Below, one piece after another: positions 42,653 to 52,295 of a stretch of DNA of 56,146 nt. The DNA is from Pseudobutyrivibrio sp. (GTDB lineage: Bacteria > Bacillota > Clostridia > Lachnospirales > Lachnospiraceae). The DNA is taken from assembly GCF_017471675.1 (NCBI RefSeq), contig NZ_JAFUSK010000030.1, positions 1 to 56,146 on the forward strand, read 5' to 3'. The notes beneath the pieces are model-generated. The model was given only the letters and a program-made list of their open reading frames with translations, was not told where the DNA came from and ran no database searches. How positions within the stretch are numbered: the first letter of the stretch is position 1; each line of letters opens with the position of its first letter. The translations under genes and the position numbers were made by a program.

Positions 42653-44746
42653 ATGAGTAAAGTAACAGAAATTTTCGGAAGCAAAGTATTCAACGATGAA
42701 ACTATGAAGGAGCGTCTTCCTAAGGATGCCTACAAAGCCCTTAAAAAGACAGTAGAGGAAGGCCGTCCTCTAGATAGAGAGCTAGCCAACGTAATAGCAC
42801 ATGCCATGAAGGAATGGGCTATAGAGCTTGGTGCAACACATTTTACCCATTGGTTCCAGCCAATGACAGGTGTAACAGCAGAAAAGCACGATTCATTTAT
42901 CCAGCCAGAGGAAGGCGGAAGAGTGATTATGACCTTCTCAGGAAAGGAGCTTATTAAGGGTGAGCCTGATGCATCATCTTTTCCATCAGGTGGACTACGT
43001 GCCACATTTGAGGCCAGAGGCTATACAGCCTGGGATCCAACAAGCTATGTGTTTATAAAGGATGATACACTTTGTATCCCAACAGCATTTTGTTCATATT
43101 CAGGTGAGGCACTTGATAAAAAGACTCCACTTCTTCGTTCTATGGAAGCACTTGATAAATCAGCAGTAAGAGTCCTTAAGCTTTTTGGTCATGATGATGT
43201 AAAGAGAGTTATTACAACAGTGGGTCCAGAGCAGGAGTACTTCCTTATTGATGAGGAGATGTATAACAAGCGCCCTGATTTAATCTATACAGGTAGAACC
43301 TTATTTGGTGCAAAGCCACCTAAGGGTCAGGAATTAGACGACCATTATTTTGGTACAATCAAGCCTCGTGTATCTGCTTTTATGAAGGAGCTTGACGAAG
43401 AGCTTTGGAAGCTTGGAGTTCTTGCAAAGACCAAGCACAACGAGGTTGCTCCAGCTCAGCATGAGCTTGCACCAGTATATTCAACAACAAATATTGCTAC
43501 AGACCACAACCAGCTTACAATGGAAATGATGAAGGTAGTGGCAAAGCGTCATGGCATGACCTGCCTTCTTCATGAAAAGCCATTTGCAGGTGTTAATGGT
43601 TCCGGTAAGCACAATAACTGGTCGATTTCGACTGATACCGGAGTAAACCTGTTAGAACCAGGTGCTACTCCTTCCCATAATGCACAGTTCTTACTATTCC
43701 TTACAGCTGTAATTAAGGCAGTTGACGAATACCAGGAGTTACTCCGAGTATCGGTTGCTTCTGCTGGAAATGATCATAGACTTGGCGCTAACGAGGCACC
43801 ACCAGCAATCATTTCTATGTTCCTTGGAGATGAGCTAGAAGCAATTGTAGAATCTATCATTGATGGAACAGACTACGAGGATATCAAAAAGAAGAAGATG
43901 TCTGTAGGTGCTGCTGTAATCCCAAGCATTTCACAGGATACTACAGATAGAAACAGAACATCACCATTTGCATTTACTGGCAACAAGTTTGAGTTTAGAT
44001 CACTTGGTTCATCAGCATCTATTTCTGGTCCTAATGTAATCTTAAACACAATTGTAGCAGAGGAGCTTGATAAATTCTCAGAAGAGCTTGAAAAGGCAGC
44101 TGATTTTGAAAAGGCATTAGATACTTTATTAAAGAGAGAGCTTACAGCCCACAAGCGCATTATATTTAACGGAAATGGCTATGCAGAGGAATGGGTTAAG
44201 GAGGCTGAAAGAAGAGGACTTAAGAACCTTAAATCTACAGTAGATGCTCTTCCTGCTTTCATTGATAAGAAGGCTATTGATGTATTTACAAAGCATAACG
44301 TATTTACGGAGCAGGAGCTTTACAGCCGTTATGATATCCAGCTGGAGAACTATTATAAGGTAATCGATATTGAGGCTCTTACAATGGATGCCATGGTTAA
44401 GAAAAATATTATGGCAGCAGCAAATGATTATCAGTATTCACTTGCCGAGACTCTTAATGCAAAGGCAGCAACAGGCCTGGCTGTAGATTCATCTGTAGAA
44501 AAGAAGAGACTGGAGCAGGCAGCTAAGCTTACATTTACAATGGATGAGAGATTAGAGAAGCTTGAGGCAGATATTGAAAAGGCTAAGGAACTAGAAGGCT
44601 CTTATGAGCTTGCTAAGTTCCATCATGACGTAATTTTTGCAGATATGAATGAGCTTAGAGAGGTTGTAGATGAATTAGAGACAGTTGTACCTAGTGATAT
44701 CTGGCCTTATCCTACATACGGTGAGATTTTATATTCAGTTAAATAA
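42653..44746 (+). CDS. glnN: Type III glutamine synthetase
   Basis: GSIII makes glutamine from glutamate, ammonia and ATP. I use ATG 42653 ([15 protein letters not shown]), seven bases after AGGAGG; the longer frame runs into the repeat. 697 residues, normal for GSIII and far longer than type I. Motifs include [30 protein letters not shown] with two Glu ligands, [27 protein letters not shown] and the GSIII hallmark [15 protein letters not shown]. This is the convincing active GS in the window, in contrast to the GS-like gene at 38914. Confidence 0.97.
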   Translation: MSKVTEIFGSKVFNDETMKERLPKDAYKALKKTVEEGRPLDRELANVIAHAMKEWAIELGATHFTHWFQPMTGVTAEKHDSFIQPEEGGRVIMTFSGKELIKGEPDASSFPSGGLRATFEARGYTAWDPTSYVFIKDDTLCIPTAFCSYSGEALDKKTPLLRSMEALDKSAVRVLKLFGHDDVKRVITTVGPEQEYFLIDEEMYNKRPDLIYTGRTLFGAKPPKGQELDDHYFGTIKPRVSAFMKELDEELWKLGVLAKTKHNEVAPAQHELAPVYSTTNIATDHNQLTMEMMKVVAKRHGMTCLLHEKPFAGVNGSGKHNNWSISTDTGVNLLEPGATPSHNAQFLLFLTAVIKAVDEYQELLRVSVASAGNDHRLGANEAPPAIISMFLGDELEAIVESIIDGTDYEDIKKKKMSVGAAVIPSISQDTTDRNRTSPFAFTGNKFEFRSLGSSASISGPNVILNTIVAEELDKFSEELEKAADFEKALDTLLKRELTAHKRIIFNGNGYAEEWVKEAERRGLKNLKSTVDALPAFIDKKAIDVFTKHNVFTEQELYSRYDIQLENYYKVIDIEALTMDAMVKKNIMAAANDYQYSLAETLNAKAATGLAVDSSVEKKRLEQAAKLTFTMDERLEKLEADIEKAKELEGSYELAKFHHDVIFADMNELREVVDELETVVPSDIWPYPTYGEILYSVK

Positions 44747-44796
44747 TTTAAGTCAATAAATATTATTAATAATGCGATATAAATAATAATTATATC

Positions 44797-44825
44797 TTGA
44801 CTTTATATGCGGCTAAACATATACT
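44797..44825 (+). promoter_or_regulatory. Promoter within a hairpin, upstream of the protease
   Basis: TTGACT at 44797-44802, 17-base spacer, TATACT at 44820-44825. The 5' arm of the glnN terminator hairpin (44807-44815) is in the spacer. The start point near 44832 gives a leader of about 200 bases for the protease. Confidence 0.7.
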
Positions 44826-44871
44826 TTTACGGAAGAAAAGTGAATGTGCATAGCCGCATTTACATTTTTTT
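44807..44871 (+). terminator. Terminator-like hairpin after glnN
   Basis: ATGCGGCTA (44807-44815) pairs with TAGCCGCAT (44851-44859), with an inner ACTTTT/AAAAGT stem, followed by a T-rich tail that ends in TTTTTTT. It should end glnN transcripts. A transcript that starts at the promoter inside it would lack the 5' arm and so escape termination. Confidence 0.8.
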
Positions 44872-44944
44872 GACTAGAGTACTTTAACAGTGCAAAGCGT
44901 TAATACTTTAAACCAATATATTAAAATGCGCTTTAACTAATTCC

Positions 44945-45007
44945 TGGGAATAAGTCCCGTTTTAATTTCTGAGAAAAACTATCTGGTTTCTCATCTAGGT
45001 AGTTTTT
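44945..45007 (+). promoter_or_regulatory. Protease leader with alternative hairpins
   Basis: Two hairpins share bases. TGAGAAA (44970-44976) can pair with TTTCTCA (44987-44993). Alternatively AAAAACTATCT (44974-44984) can pair with AGGTAGTTTTT (44997-45007), next to a short T-run. A small GGGA/TCCC hairpin lies upstream at 44946-44958. The layout resembles a terminator/antiterminator switch, but I recognise no known riboswitch class. Confidence 0.45.
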
Positions 45008-45034
45008 ATAAATACATTAAAGGGAGGTAATGAC

Positions 45035-48000
45035 ATGAGAAGAAGCTGGATACCAAAAAAGGTATTGTCAGTAATTATGGCGGCATCACTTGCGATGGCA
45101 CCTACAGTTACTGCAGTAGCTAGTCCAGTAGAAGAACAGGTAGATGAAAAAGTTGTGGATGAAACAACTGAAGAAGCTACAGATGAAACATCAGAAGAAA
45201 AAGCTGATGACTCAGAAGAAAAAGCAGATTCAGAAGCGACAGAAGCTACAGAAGATTTACCAGTCTTCGAGGAAGTAGACCCTAAGGAAGAAGGGTTAGA
45301 AGATCCAACAGAAGCTTTAGCTGGTGAAGAGGTTGATGTACAAGCCAAAGAGGTGGATCCAAACGAGCAGACTCGTGTAATCATTGTTATGGAGGGCGAT
45401 AGTGTCCTTGACAAGGGTTACGACACTGAGGATTTAGCAGATAATAAATCTGCTATGAAGGCTGCTGACAAGATTGAAGCAGCTCAGGAAAAGGAAATCA
45501 CAAAGATTTCTAATGAGGCATTAGATGGGGAAGATTTGAATGTAAATTTCAATTTCTCAATTCTTGCAAATGCCATTTCAGCAGATGTTGCATTTAAGGA
45601 CATCGAAGCTATTGAAAAGGTTGATGGAGTTGAAGCTGTATATGTTGCAACTCAGTATGAGCCTTGCGTAGAGGCTGAGCCAAACACTATTACATCTGGT
45701 GATATGGTAGGCTCTTACACTACATGGGCTACAGGCTATACAGGTGCAGGTACACGTATCGCAGTTATTGATACAGGTATCGATATCGACCATCCATCAT
45801 TTGATGCAGATGCATTTGACGCTCATTTAGAGGAGACAGCAGAGGCAGCAAGTAAGAGTGTTTCTGATTATAATCTTCTTAATGCAGAGGAGATTGAAAA
45901 TGTTCTTCCAAATCTTAATGCAGCAAAGAAGTATGAAGGTCTTACAGCTTCAGAACTTTTCAATAATGATAAAGTTCCATTTGCATTTAACTATGTAGAT
46001 AAGAACCTTGATATCACTCATGATAATGATGACGAAGGGGATCATGGTACACACGTATCTGGTATTGCTACAGCAAACTACTATGTTAAGAACGCAGCTT
46101 CTGAAACAGGTTATGCAAGAGAAGCAGCAGGGGTTGTAGGTATCGCACCAGATGCACAGCTTATCTCAATGAAGGTATTTGGTACAAATGGTGGTGCATA
46201 CACAGATGATTACATGGCAGCTATAGAAGATGCACTTCTTCTTAAGGCAGACGCAATCAACTTAAGCCTTGGCTCATCAGCAGCTGGTAACTCATCTGAT
46301 GAAGAAGAGTATGTAAATGAAATTTTCAAAAAGCTTGAGGGAACAAGCACAGTAGTATCAATCTCAGCAGGTAACTCTGGACGCTGGGCAGATGATTCAG
46401 TATACGGAGTAAACCTTTCAAAGGATGTTAATCAGGATACTGTAGGTTCTCCTGGTTCATACACTAACGCATTTACGGTAGCTTCTGCAGTAAATAGCGG
46501 TATGACAGCTAACAACTTTACACTTGCTGATGGAAAGAACATTTTCTATACAGATGCAAATGATACACTTGCTCCTAAGTTCTTAACACTTGACACATCA
46601 GCTGACAAGAGTGGAACAGAATATCCATTTGTTTACCTTGACACAAAGGGTGAGGCAGCTGATTACGAAGGTGTAGATGTAAAGGACAAGATTGTATTTG
46701 TATACAGAGGTGCAATCACATTTGGTGAAAAGCAGATGAATGCTGAAGCAGCTGGTGCAAAGGCTGTTGTAATTGTTAACAACCAGCCAGGCTCAATTAG
46801 CATGACAATGCAGGGAAGCAAAGCTGTTATTCCAGCGGTTTCTATTAAGCAGACAGAAGGTGACGCAGTTAAGGCTACTGCAACTAAGGTTGCCGAAGGT
46901 GTATATGAAGGTACAATTACAGTCAACACAGCTGTTGCAACAGACAGAGACGCTGATGGCGGATATACAATGAGTGACTTCTCATCTTACGGTGTTCCAG
47001 GTTCACTTGATCTTAAGCCAGAAATCACAGGCCCAGGTGGAAACATCTACTCAACAAGAGACAATGGAACATACGGACAGATGTCTGGTACATCAATGTC
47101 AGCTCCATCACTTGCAGGTCAGAGTGCTCTTGTACAGCAGTACATCAAGGAAAATGACCTTGCTGCAAAGAACGACATTTCAATTAGAACACTTGCACAG
47201 TCACTTATTATGAGTACTGCAACACCACTTTATGAGGATAACGATAAGACAGGTCTTGAGTATTCTCCTCGTTCCCAGGGTGCTGGTCTTGCAAATGTTC
47301 AGGACGCTATTTCATCACCAGCTTACATCTTAGTAGGCGACAAGGAAGGCAATGACGGTAAGGTTAAGGCAGTTCTTGGTGATGACCCAACAAAGTCAGG
47401 TAACTACTCATTCTCATTCGATGTTTATAACATGGACGAGGATGCACAGTATTATGTACTTGATTCAACAGTACTTACAGAAGAGCTTTATGACAGAAAC
47501 GGTACAACTTACATTTCAGGAAGCTCACACAAGCTTAACCCAGAAGTAACTCTTACAGCTGATGATACAAAGCTTGTTTACGATCTTAACGATGATGGCA
47601 AGGTAAACAACAAGGATAGAAAGATTCTTCTTCAGGTTGTTAACGGTTCACGTGACGTTGCTATCGTTGAACAGAATCAGGAATACTATGATTTCAACAA
47701 TGACGGACTTGTAGATACAAAGGATGTTTACGCTTTATCTAAGCAGCTTAAGGGCGGTGAGGCAGTAGCTGATCTTGCACTTGAAGTAGTGGAGGTAAAG
47801 GATAGCACAAAGGTTAATGTAGCAATCAACCTTTCAGACAGCGATAGAGAATATTTAGCTGGCTTCGAAAATGGTATGTATGTAGATGGTTTCATCTATG
47901 TAAAGGGTGGCGTTGACATGTCAGTTCCATTCCTTGCATTCTATGGAAGCTGGATGGATTCTCCAATGTTTGAGGACTTTGATTTTGAGGAGTATGTACA

Positions 48001-49258
48001 CAATGCTGACTATGCTGCAAATGCTATGACATATTCAGGTATTTCAAAAACAAACTTCCTTTCAATCTATCCACTTGGAATAGATAACGAGAAGTATTAC
48101 ATTCCAAATTACTTTGCAGATGATGCTAAGTATATTGCAGATAGAAATGCAATCAGCTCTGAAAATGGAACAAAGCTTGGTGCACAGTATTACTCATTAA
48201 TGCGAAATGCTGGTAGATTGATTCTTACAATTACTGATAAGAATACCGGAGAGAAGTATTTCGAGCATATCGAAAAAGACCAGTACGCTGAGTTCTATAG
48301 CGCAAGCAAGGGAAGATGGCTTGAGAACATTGCAGCACAGGATCTTAACTGGGCTGGTACAGATGCTAATGGTAACCCACTTGCAGATGGTACAGAGGTT
48401 GAGATTTCACTTCAGGCAATTCCAAGCTACTACAATGATGTAGAAGATGTTTCTACACTTAATGCTCCTGGTATGTTTATCAAGACACCAATGGCAATTG
48501 ATAACACAGCACCAGTAGTAACAGACGCTGTTAAGACTGAGGATGGTAAGTACTCTATCACAGCTTACGATAACCGCTACACAGCATCAGTTCTTGTAAT
48601 CGCTAGCGATAAGAAGACTGTAATTGGCAAGTACGCTGTAAATCAGGAAGAAGCAGATAAAGATATGGAAATCCTTATCGATGCTCCAGATGATGTATTC
48701 TACGTAGAGGTATATGATTACGCTCTTAACGGAACAGTTTACAGATTCAACAATACAGGACATGCTGATACAAAGTTTGTATCAGATATCACAGTTGATA
48801 AGGATGATGTTGAGCTTAAGGTTGGAGAGCAGGCACAGGTTAAGGCAACAGTTGGTCCTAAGTGGCTTGCAGAAAACTACAATCTTGTTGAATGGTCAAG
48901 CGATGATGAAAGCATTGCTAAGGTTTCAGCAAACGGTGTTATCACAGCAGTTGCAGAAGGCGAGACAGTAGTAAAGGCAACAACACTTGCAACTGATAAG
49001 AAGGGTAAGCACCTTACAGCTGAAGTCAAGGTTACGGTTGTTAAGAAGGATAAAGATAAGTCTGATGAGAAGAAGGATGATGAAAAGACTGAGACAACTG
49101 ATGACCAGGATAAGGAAGAAGCAGAAGAGGTAGTTGAAGATACTACTGAAGAGGTTACTGAAGAAGTTAAAGAGGAAAAGGTTTCCAATGAGACATCAAC
49201 AGAGGGTGATGTTGCTTCTGAAGAAGAAATACAAGAAGGAGAAGAAAGTGATGAATAA
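45035..49258 (+). CDS. Large secreted subtilisin-like protease with PA, dockerin and Ig-like domains
   Basis: A 1407-residue secreted S8 protease. A signal peptide (residues 1-28, ending TAVAS) is followed by a Glu-rich stretch and an inhibitor-like propeptide (about 100-210). The triad is Asp246 (IAVIDTGIDIDHPSFD), His337 (GDHGTHVSG) and Ser687 (GTSMSAPSLAG). A PA insert lies near 540-630. Two dockerin repeats, DLNDDGKVNNKDRKILLQ at 850 and DFNNDGLVDTKDVYALSK at 886, follow. A BIG2-like Ig domain is near 1250-1335. The end is a Lys/Asp/Glu-rich tail without a sortase motif. The dockerin implies docking to a cohesin, and a cohesin-like protein is the next gene. Confidence 0.93.
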   Translation: MRRSWIPKKVLSVIMAASLAMAPTVTAVASPVEEQVDEKVVDETTEEATDETSEEKADDSEEKADSEATEATEDLPVFEEVDPKEEGLEDPTEALAGEEVDVQAKEVDPNEQTRVIIVMEGDSVLDKGYDTEDLADNKSAMKAADKIEAAQEKEITKISNEALDGEDLNVNFNFSILANAISADVAFKDIEAIEKVDGVEAVYVATQYEPCVEAEPNTITSGDMVGSYTTWATGYTGAGTRIAVIDTGIDIDHPSFDADAFDAHLEETAEAASKSVSDYNLLNAEEIENVLPNLNAAKKYEGLTASELFNNDKVPFAFNYVDKNLDITHDNDDEGDHGTHVSGIATANYYVKNAASETGYAREAAGVVGIAPDAQLISMKVFGTNGGAYTDDYMAAIEDALLLKADAINLSLGSSAAGNSSDEEEYVNEIFKKLEGTSTVVSISAGNSGRWADDSVYGVNLSKDVNQDTVGSPGSYTNAFTVASAVNSGMTANNFTLADGKNIFYTDANDTLAPKFLTLDTSADKSGTEYPFVYLDTKGEAADYEGVDVKDKIVFVYRGAITFGEKQMNAEAAGAKAVVIVNNQPGSISMTMQGSKAVIPAVSIKQTEGDAVKATATKVAEGVYEGTITVNTAVATDRDADGGYTMSDFSSYGVPGSLDLKPEITGPGGNIYSTRDNGTYGQMSGTSMSAPSLAGQSALVQQYIKENDLAAKNDISIRTLAQSLIMSTATPLYEDNDKTGLEYSPRSQGAGLANVQDAISSPAYILVGDKEGNDGKVKAVLGDDPTKSGNYSFSFDVYNMDEDAQYYVLDSTVLTEELYDRNGTTYISGSSHKLNPEVTLTADDTKLVYDLNDDGKVNNKDRKILLQVVNGSRDVAIVEQNQEYYDFNNDGLVDTKDVYALSKQLKGGEAVADLALEVVEVKDSTKVNVAINLSDSDREYLAGFENGMYVDGFIYVKGGVDMSVPFLAFYGSWMDSPMFEDFDFEEYVHNADYAANAMTYSGISKTNFLSIYPLGIDNEKYYIPNYFADDAKYIADRNAISSENGTKLGAQYYSLMRNAGRLILTITDKNTGEKYFEHIEKDQYAEFYSASKGRWLENIAAQDLNWAGTDANGNPLADGTEVEISLQAIPSYYNDVEDVSTLNAPGMFIKTPMAIDNTAPVVTDAVKTEDGKYSITAYDNRYTASVLVIASDKKTVIGKYAVNQEEADKDMEILIDAPDDVFYVEVYDYALNGTVYRFNNTGHADTKFVSDITVDKDDVELKVGEQAQVKATVGPKWLAENYNLVEWSSDDESIAKVSANGVITAVAEGETVVKATTLATDKKGKHLTAEVKVTVVKKDKDKSDEKKDDEKTETTDDQDKEEAEEVVEDTTEEVTEEVKEEKVSNETSTEGDVASEEEIQEGEESDE

Positions 49259-50054
49259 ATCAATCAAAAGAGCGGTTGTTCTTACATTGACAGCCCTTAC
49301 AGTATTTACATCTACTCCTTACACAAATGTAGCTAAGGCTGCAAATGTAGCACCAGTACATACAACAGTTAAATCTACTGGCAAGGCAGATAGTCAGAAG
49401 ATTACATACAAGCTTACACTTGATAAGACAACTGTGACAGATGGTAGAGTAGCTGTTGAATATGACCCAAATGTTTTAGTTCTTAAATCAGATTCTGAGG
49501 GAATTAAATTTAGTGATGTTGATGTAAATAAGAATTATGTAAATGAAGAGGCAAAGGGTATTGCTTACGCATTCGTAAATGATGCTCCAAAGACAGCTGC
49601 TGGTACACTTATGACTGTTCAGTTTACAGTTAAGGCTGGCCTTAAGGCACAGGATACTACAATTAAGACTAAGATTCTTGGTCTTAACAACGAGGCTACA
49701 GATGTGGTAGCTGCTACTGATATGGAAGATGCTGTATCAGTTGGTAGACCAATACTTAGCACACCGAAGATTAACGGTATTAGCCAGACAATCCTTGGTG
49801 TATATGTAAAGTGGTCTAAGGATGCTAACGCAGATGGTTATGTTGTTTACAGAAGTACATCTAAGGATGGTAAATATTCAAAGATTGCTACAGTAAGCGG
49901 CTTAAACGGCTTCTGGGATTTTACAGTAGCAAACAACAAGACATATTACTACAAGGTAGTTTCTTACCAGGGTAGTGGAAAGACAAGAGTATACTCTGAG
50001 GAGTCAGCTCCTGTTTCTATCAAAGTTAAAAAATTCTTTGGATGGTTTAGCTAA
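49251..50054 (+). CDS. Secreted cohesin-like protein with a fibronectin-III-like domain
   Basis: A 267-residue secreted protein from ATG 49251, which overlaps the protease stop (ATGAATAA) and has AGAAGGAGAA before it. The signal peptide ends near KAANVAP. Residues about 45-165 resemble a cohesin: VAVEYDPNVLVLKSDS, a VDVNKNYVNEEAKGIAYAFV strand pair and AGTLMTVQFTVKAG. Residues about 175-262 look like fibronectin III (VYVKWSKDANADGYVVYRST, then YYYKVVSYQGSGKTRVYSEE). No anchor motif is seen at the end (KVKKFFGWFS). Overlap with a dockerin gene suggests a binding pair. The cohesin call is from pattern, not alignment. Confidence 0.75.
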   Translation: MNKSIKRAVVLTLTALTVFTSTPYTNVAKAANVAPVHTTVKSTGKADSQKITYKLTLDKTTVTDGRVAVEYDPNVLVLKSDSEGIKFSDVDVNKNYVNEEAKGIAYAFVNDAPKTAAGTLMTVQFTVKAGLKAQDTTIKTKILGLNNEATDVVAATDMEDAVSVGRPILSTPKINGISQTILGVYVKWSKDANADGYVVYRSTSKDGKYSKIATVSGLNGFWDFTVANNKTYYYKVVSYQGSGKTRVYSEESAPVSIKVKKFFGWFS

Positions 50055-51406
50055 GATATAACAGGAAACTTAAGCTCTAAAGTAAACTTATTATTGGAGG
50101 TTCTGGTTAAGCTGGAACCTCCTTGTCTTTTCATAAGACTTGAAATACTAATCAGGCCGATTTTGGCGCTTTCATTTTTTCTTGGTTCATTTCTAATGGT
50201 ATTTGTAAAAGTAACAATGGCTCTTGTTTCATCCTTTACAAAGCTGATTTCAACTGGAGAGGACTCATCAGCATATTTATCTATATTCGTAAATACGTTA
50301 TTAAAGATTCTTAAAATGTCATCTGCATTTACTTTGATAGTGAAGCTTTCAGATGGCTCTTTAACATCAAATCTAAAGCCCTGCTCCATAAGAGGAGGGG
50401 TGAGCTCAGAAATAATCTGCATGAAAAATTCCATTCCATCATATTCCTCAAGAGCATCATCAGCTCTTTTTGGATTAGGCTCAAAGGCTAAGAAGTATTC
50501 AAATAATCTATCAGACATTTCCTTTATCTGATGGCAGGTAGTAAGTGCAGTGTTTAAATACTTATCTAATTCTTCCTGTGAATTGTAGTGATGCTCCTTT
50601 AGGATTTCAAGATATCCCATCTGTGTTGTAAGAGGAGTACGAAGGTCGTGGGACAATGCAGTGACAAGGCTGTTATTGGCCTGCAGCGCTTTCTTTTCAT
50701 TTTCCATCTGCTGAATAACAGCAACACGCATGGAGTTAAGACTGGTTGCCACATTTGCAATTTCGTCATAGCCCTTAACAGGAATGTTGTAGTTCAAATC
50801 GCCACCCTCAAGAATGTTGATACCAGAGGTAACCTCTTTGATGTAGTGAATCTTTTTTCTTACAAGAATAGTGATTATAATGATTACCATTGAAGCACAT
50901 AAGATAAAATTAATATTTTGAATTATGCTCATTAAAGCAAACTGAAAATCTTCAAAGCCTCTTAATGTACAATCTCCATCAGAAAGATGAATTGTGTATT
51001 TAAAAGTGTAAAGGTAATTCAGGTTGGAGTTTTCAAGAAGCTCTCTATCATATTCTGCAATAGTTGTTTCATCATCAGAGGTGTAATCAGCATAGTAGTT
51101 GTATACGATTTTTCCATCCTTTTGCATATAGAAATAGAATAGTGGATGTCTTTTACACCAATAGTAGATTTCTAGAGCATCATCAGATGAAAGATTATTT
51201 TCGTCAATATAGTTCTGTAGGTCTGTAATAGCTTCTTCTGTTTTGGCAGGAACATAATTTGTTTTTACCCATTTGGAATCGATGATTTTGTAATTTAATT
51301 TTTCAAGTAGAGTATATGAAACTACCCCTATTATAAGAGCTGCTAATATACTTGCCCAAAGCTCCAAGTATAGTGACTTCGAAAAAAACTTCTTTATCTT
51401 TCTCAT
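50051..51406 (-). CDS. Two-component sensor histidine kinase
   Basis: A 451-residue membrane kinase. Spans are near residues 12-32 and 158-182, with an extracellular sensor of about 125 residues between. A HAMP-like linker follows, then the H-box ALSHDLRTPLTTQMGYLEI near 250 and an ATPase domain with NNVFTNIDKYADE (N-box). The C-terminal G-box is weak (SAKIGLISISSLMKRQGGSS). It overlaps the response regulator start by four bases and converges with the cohesin gene, overlapping its stop. The neighbouring efflux operon is its likely target. Confidence 0.93.
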   Translation of the reverse strand: MRKIKKFFSKSLYLELWASILAALIIGVVSYTLLEKLNYKIIDSKWVKTNYVPAKTEEAITDLQNYIDENNLSSDDALEIYYWCKRHPLFYFYMQKDGKIVYNYYADYTSDDETTIAEYDRELLENSNLNYLYTFKYTIHLSDGDCTLRGFEDFQFALMSIIQNINFILCASMVIIIITILVRKKIHYIKEVTSGINILEGGDLNYNIPVKGYDEIANVATSLNSMRVAVIQQMENEKKALQANNSLVTALSHDLRTPLTTQMGYLEILKEHHYNSQEELDKYLNTALTTCHQIKEMSDRLFEYFLAFEPNPKRADDALEEYDGMEFFMQIISELTPPLMEQGFRFDVKEPSESFTIKVNADDILRIFNNVFTNIDKYADESSPVEISFVKDETRAIVTFTNTIRNEPRKNESAKIGLISISSLMKRQGGSSLTRTSNNKFTLELKFPVIS

Positions 51407-52113
51407 TGTAATTTATATCCCTTTCCCCATACAGTAAGCAGATGTGTAGGCTTGGATGGATCATCCTCAATTTTAGTGCGTAGGTTTCTAATATGAACCA
51501 TAATAGTTGCATTGGAGCTATAGAAATATGGTTCGTTCCAAATGCTTTCATATATAAGCTGTGCAGGAAATACTCTGCCAGGGCTTTCTATAAGAAGGCG
51601 CAATATTTGGTATTCTAATTCGGATAAATCGATTTCAGTTTGTTCACCGGTAGATGATGTGATAAATACTTCGTTTCTGTCCTTGGCCAATTTAAATATA
51701 TCATAGGTAAAATAGTTGTTATTTGTGGTAGCTTCCTTTCCCTTATATACATAGTAGCGGCGAAGCATGGATTTAACCCTGGCTGTAAGCTCGCTGTGAG
51801 AAAAAGGCTTAGATAGATAATCATCAGCACCTATTAGAAGACCAAGTGATTTATCTGAATCTGTGCCCTTTGCTGTAAGAAACAGGATTGGCATTTGATA
51901 AGTTTCTCGAATCTTCTTACATACATCAAGACCAGATATGCCTGGCATCATAATATCAAGTATGATTAAATCAATGGTATCGTCTACAAGTGTAAGTGCC
52001 GTTTCACCATCTGGAGCTTCTATTATAATGTAGCCTTCGCTTTCTAATAATATATGAAGTATATTTCTGATTTCTTCATTGTCATCTACAACTAATATCT
52101 TTTGATTTCCCAT
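51403..52113 (-). CDS. OmpR/PhoB-family response regulator
   Basis: A 236-residue regulator. The receiver has the acidic pair ILVVDDNEEI at the N-terminus, phospho-Asp in DLIILDIMMPGISG near residue 52, the Thr and Lys in LFLTAKGTDSD and YLSKPFSHSEL. The C-terminal winged helix has LSELEYQILRLLIESPGRVF and VHIRNLRTKIEDDPSKP. The VanR/VanS-like pair is divergent from an HlyD/MacAB operon, which carries phased repeats in its promoter. Confidence 0.95.
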   Translation of the reverse strand: MGNQKILVVDDNEEIRNILHILLESEGYIIIEAPDGETALTLVDDTIDLIILDIMMPGISGLDVCKKIRETYQMPILFLTAKGTDSDKSLGLLIGADDYLSKPFSHSELTARVKSMLRRYYVYKGKEATTNNNYFTYDIFKLAKDRNEVFITSSTGEQTEIDLSELEYQILRLLIESPGRVFPAQLIYESIWNEPYFYSSNATIMVHIRNLRTKIEDDPSKPTHLLTVWGKGYKLQ

Positions 52114-52198
52114 AAAATCCTCTTAAATGATTAGTTTAGTTTATTGTTCTGATTGTATAGTATCACAAAATCTGCAAAGAAATATGAAAATCCTGTTT

Positions 52199-52237
52199 CT
52201 TTAGGTTTCTTTAGATTTACTTTAGGTATTTCTTAAG
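52199..52237 (+). promoter_or_regulatory. Phased direct repeats, putative response-regulator operator
   Basis: CTTTAG occurs at 52199, 52209 and 52220, and a related CTTAAG at 52232, spaced 10, 11 and 12 bases. OmpR-family regulators bind direct repeats one helical turn apart. The repeats lie about 60-95 bases before the HlyD-like gene, in the divergent region next to the regulator gene. Confidence 0.55.
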
Positions 52238-52295
52238 AGTTTTCCTTCATACTTTCTACTGTGGTTGAAAACAAAACCTATGGAGGAAAATATTA

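Noticed and set aside
44872-44944. Possible riboswitch aptamer upstream of the protease
   Set aside because: I compared by eye with cyclic-di-GMP and other common classes and found none of their conserved cores.
49134-49250. Upstream extension of the cohesin-like gene
   Set aside because: It reads the acidic tail of the protease gene in another frame as a Lys/Leu-rich string; the signal peptide begins at ATG 49251.
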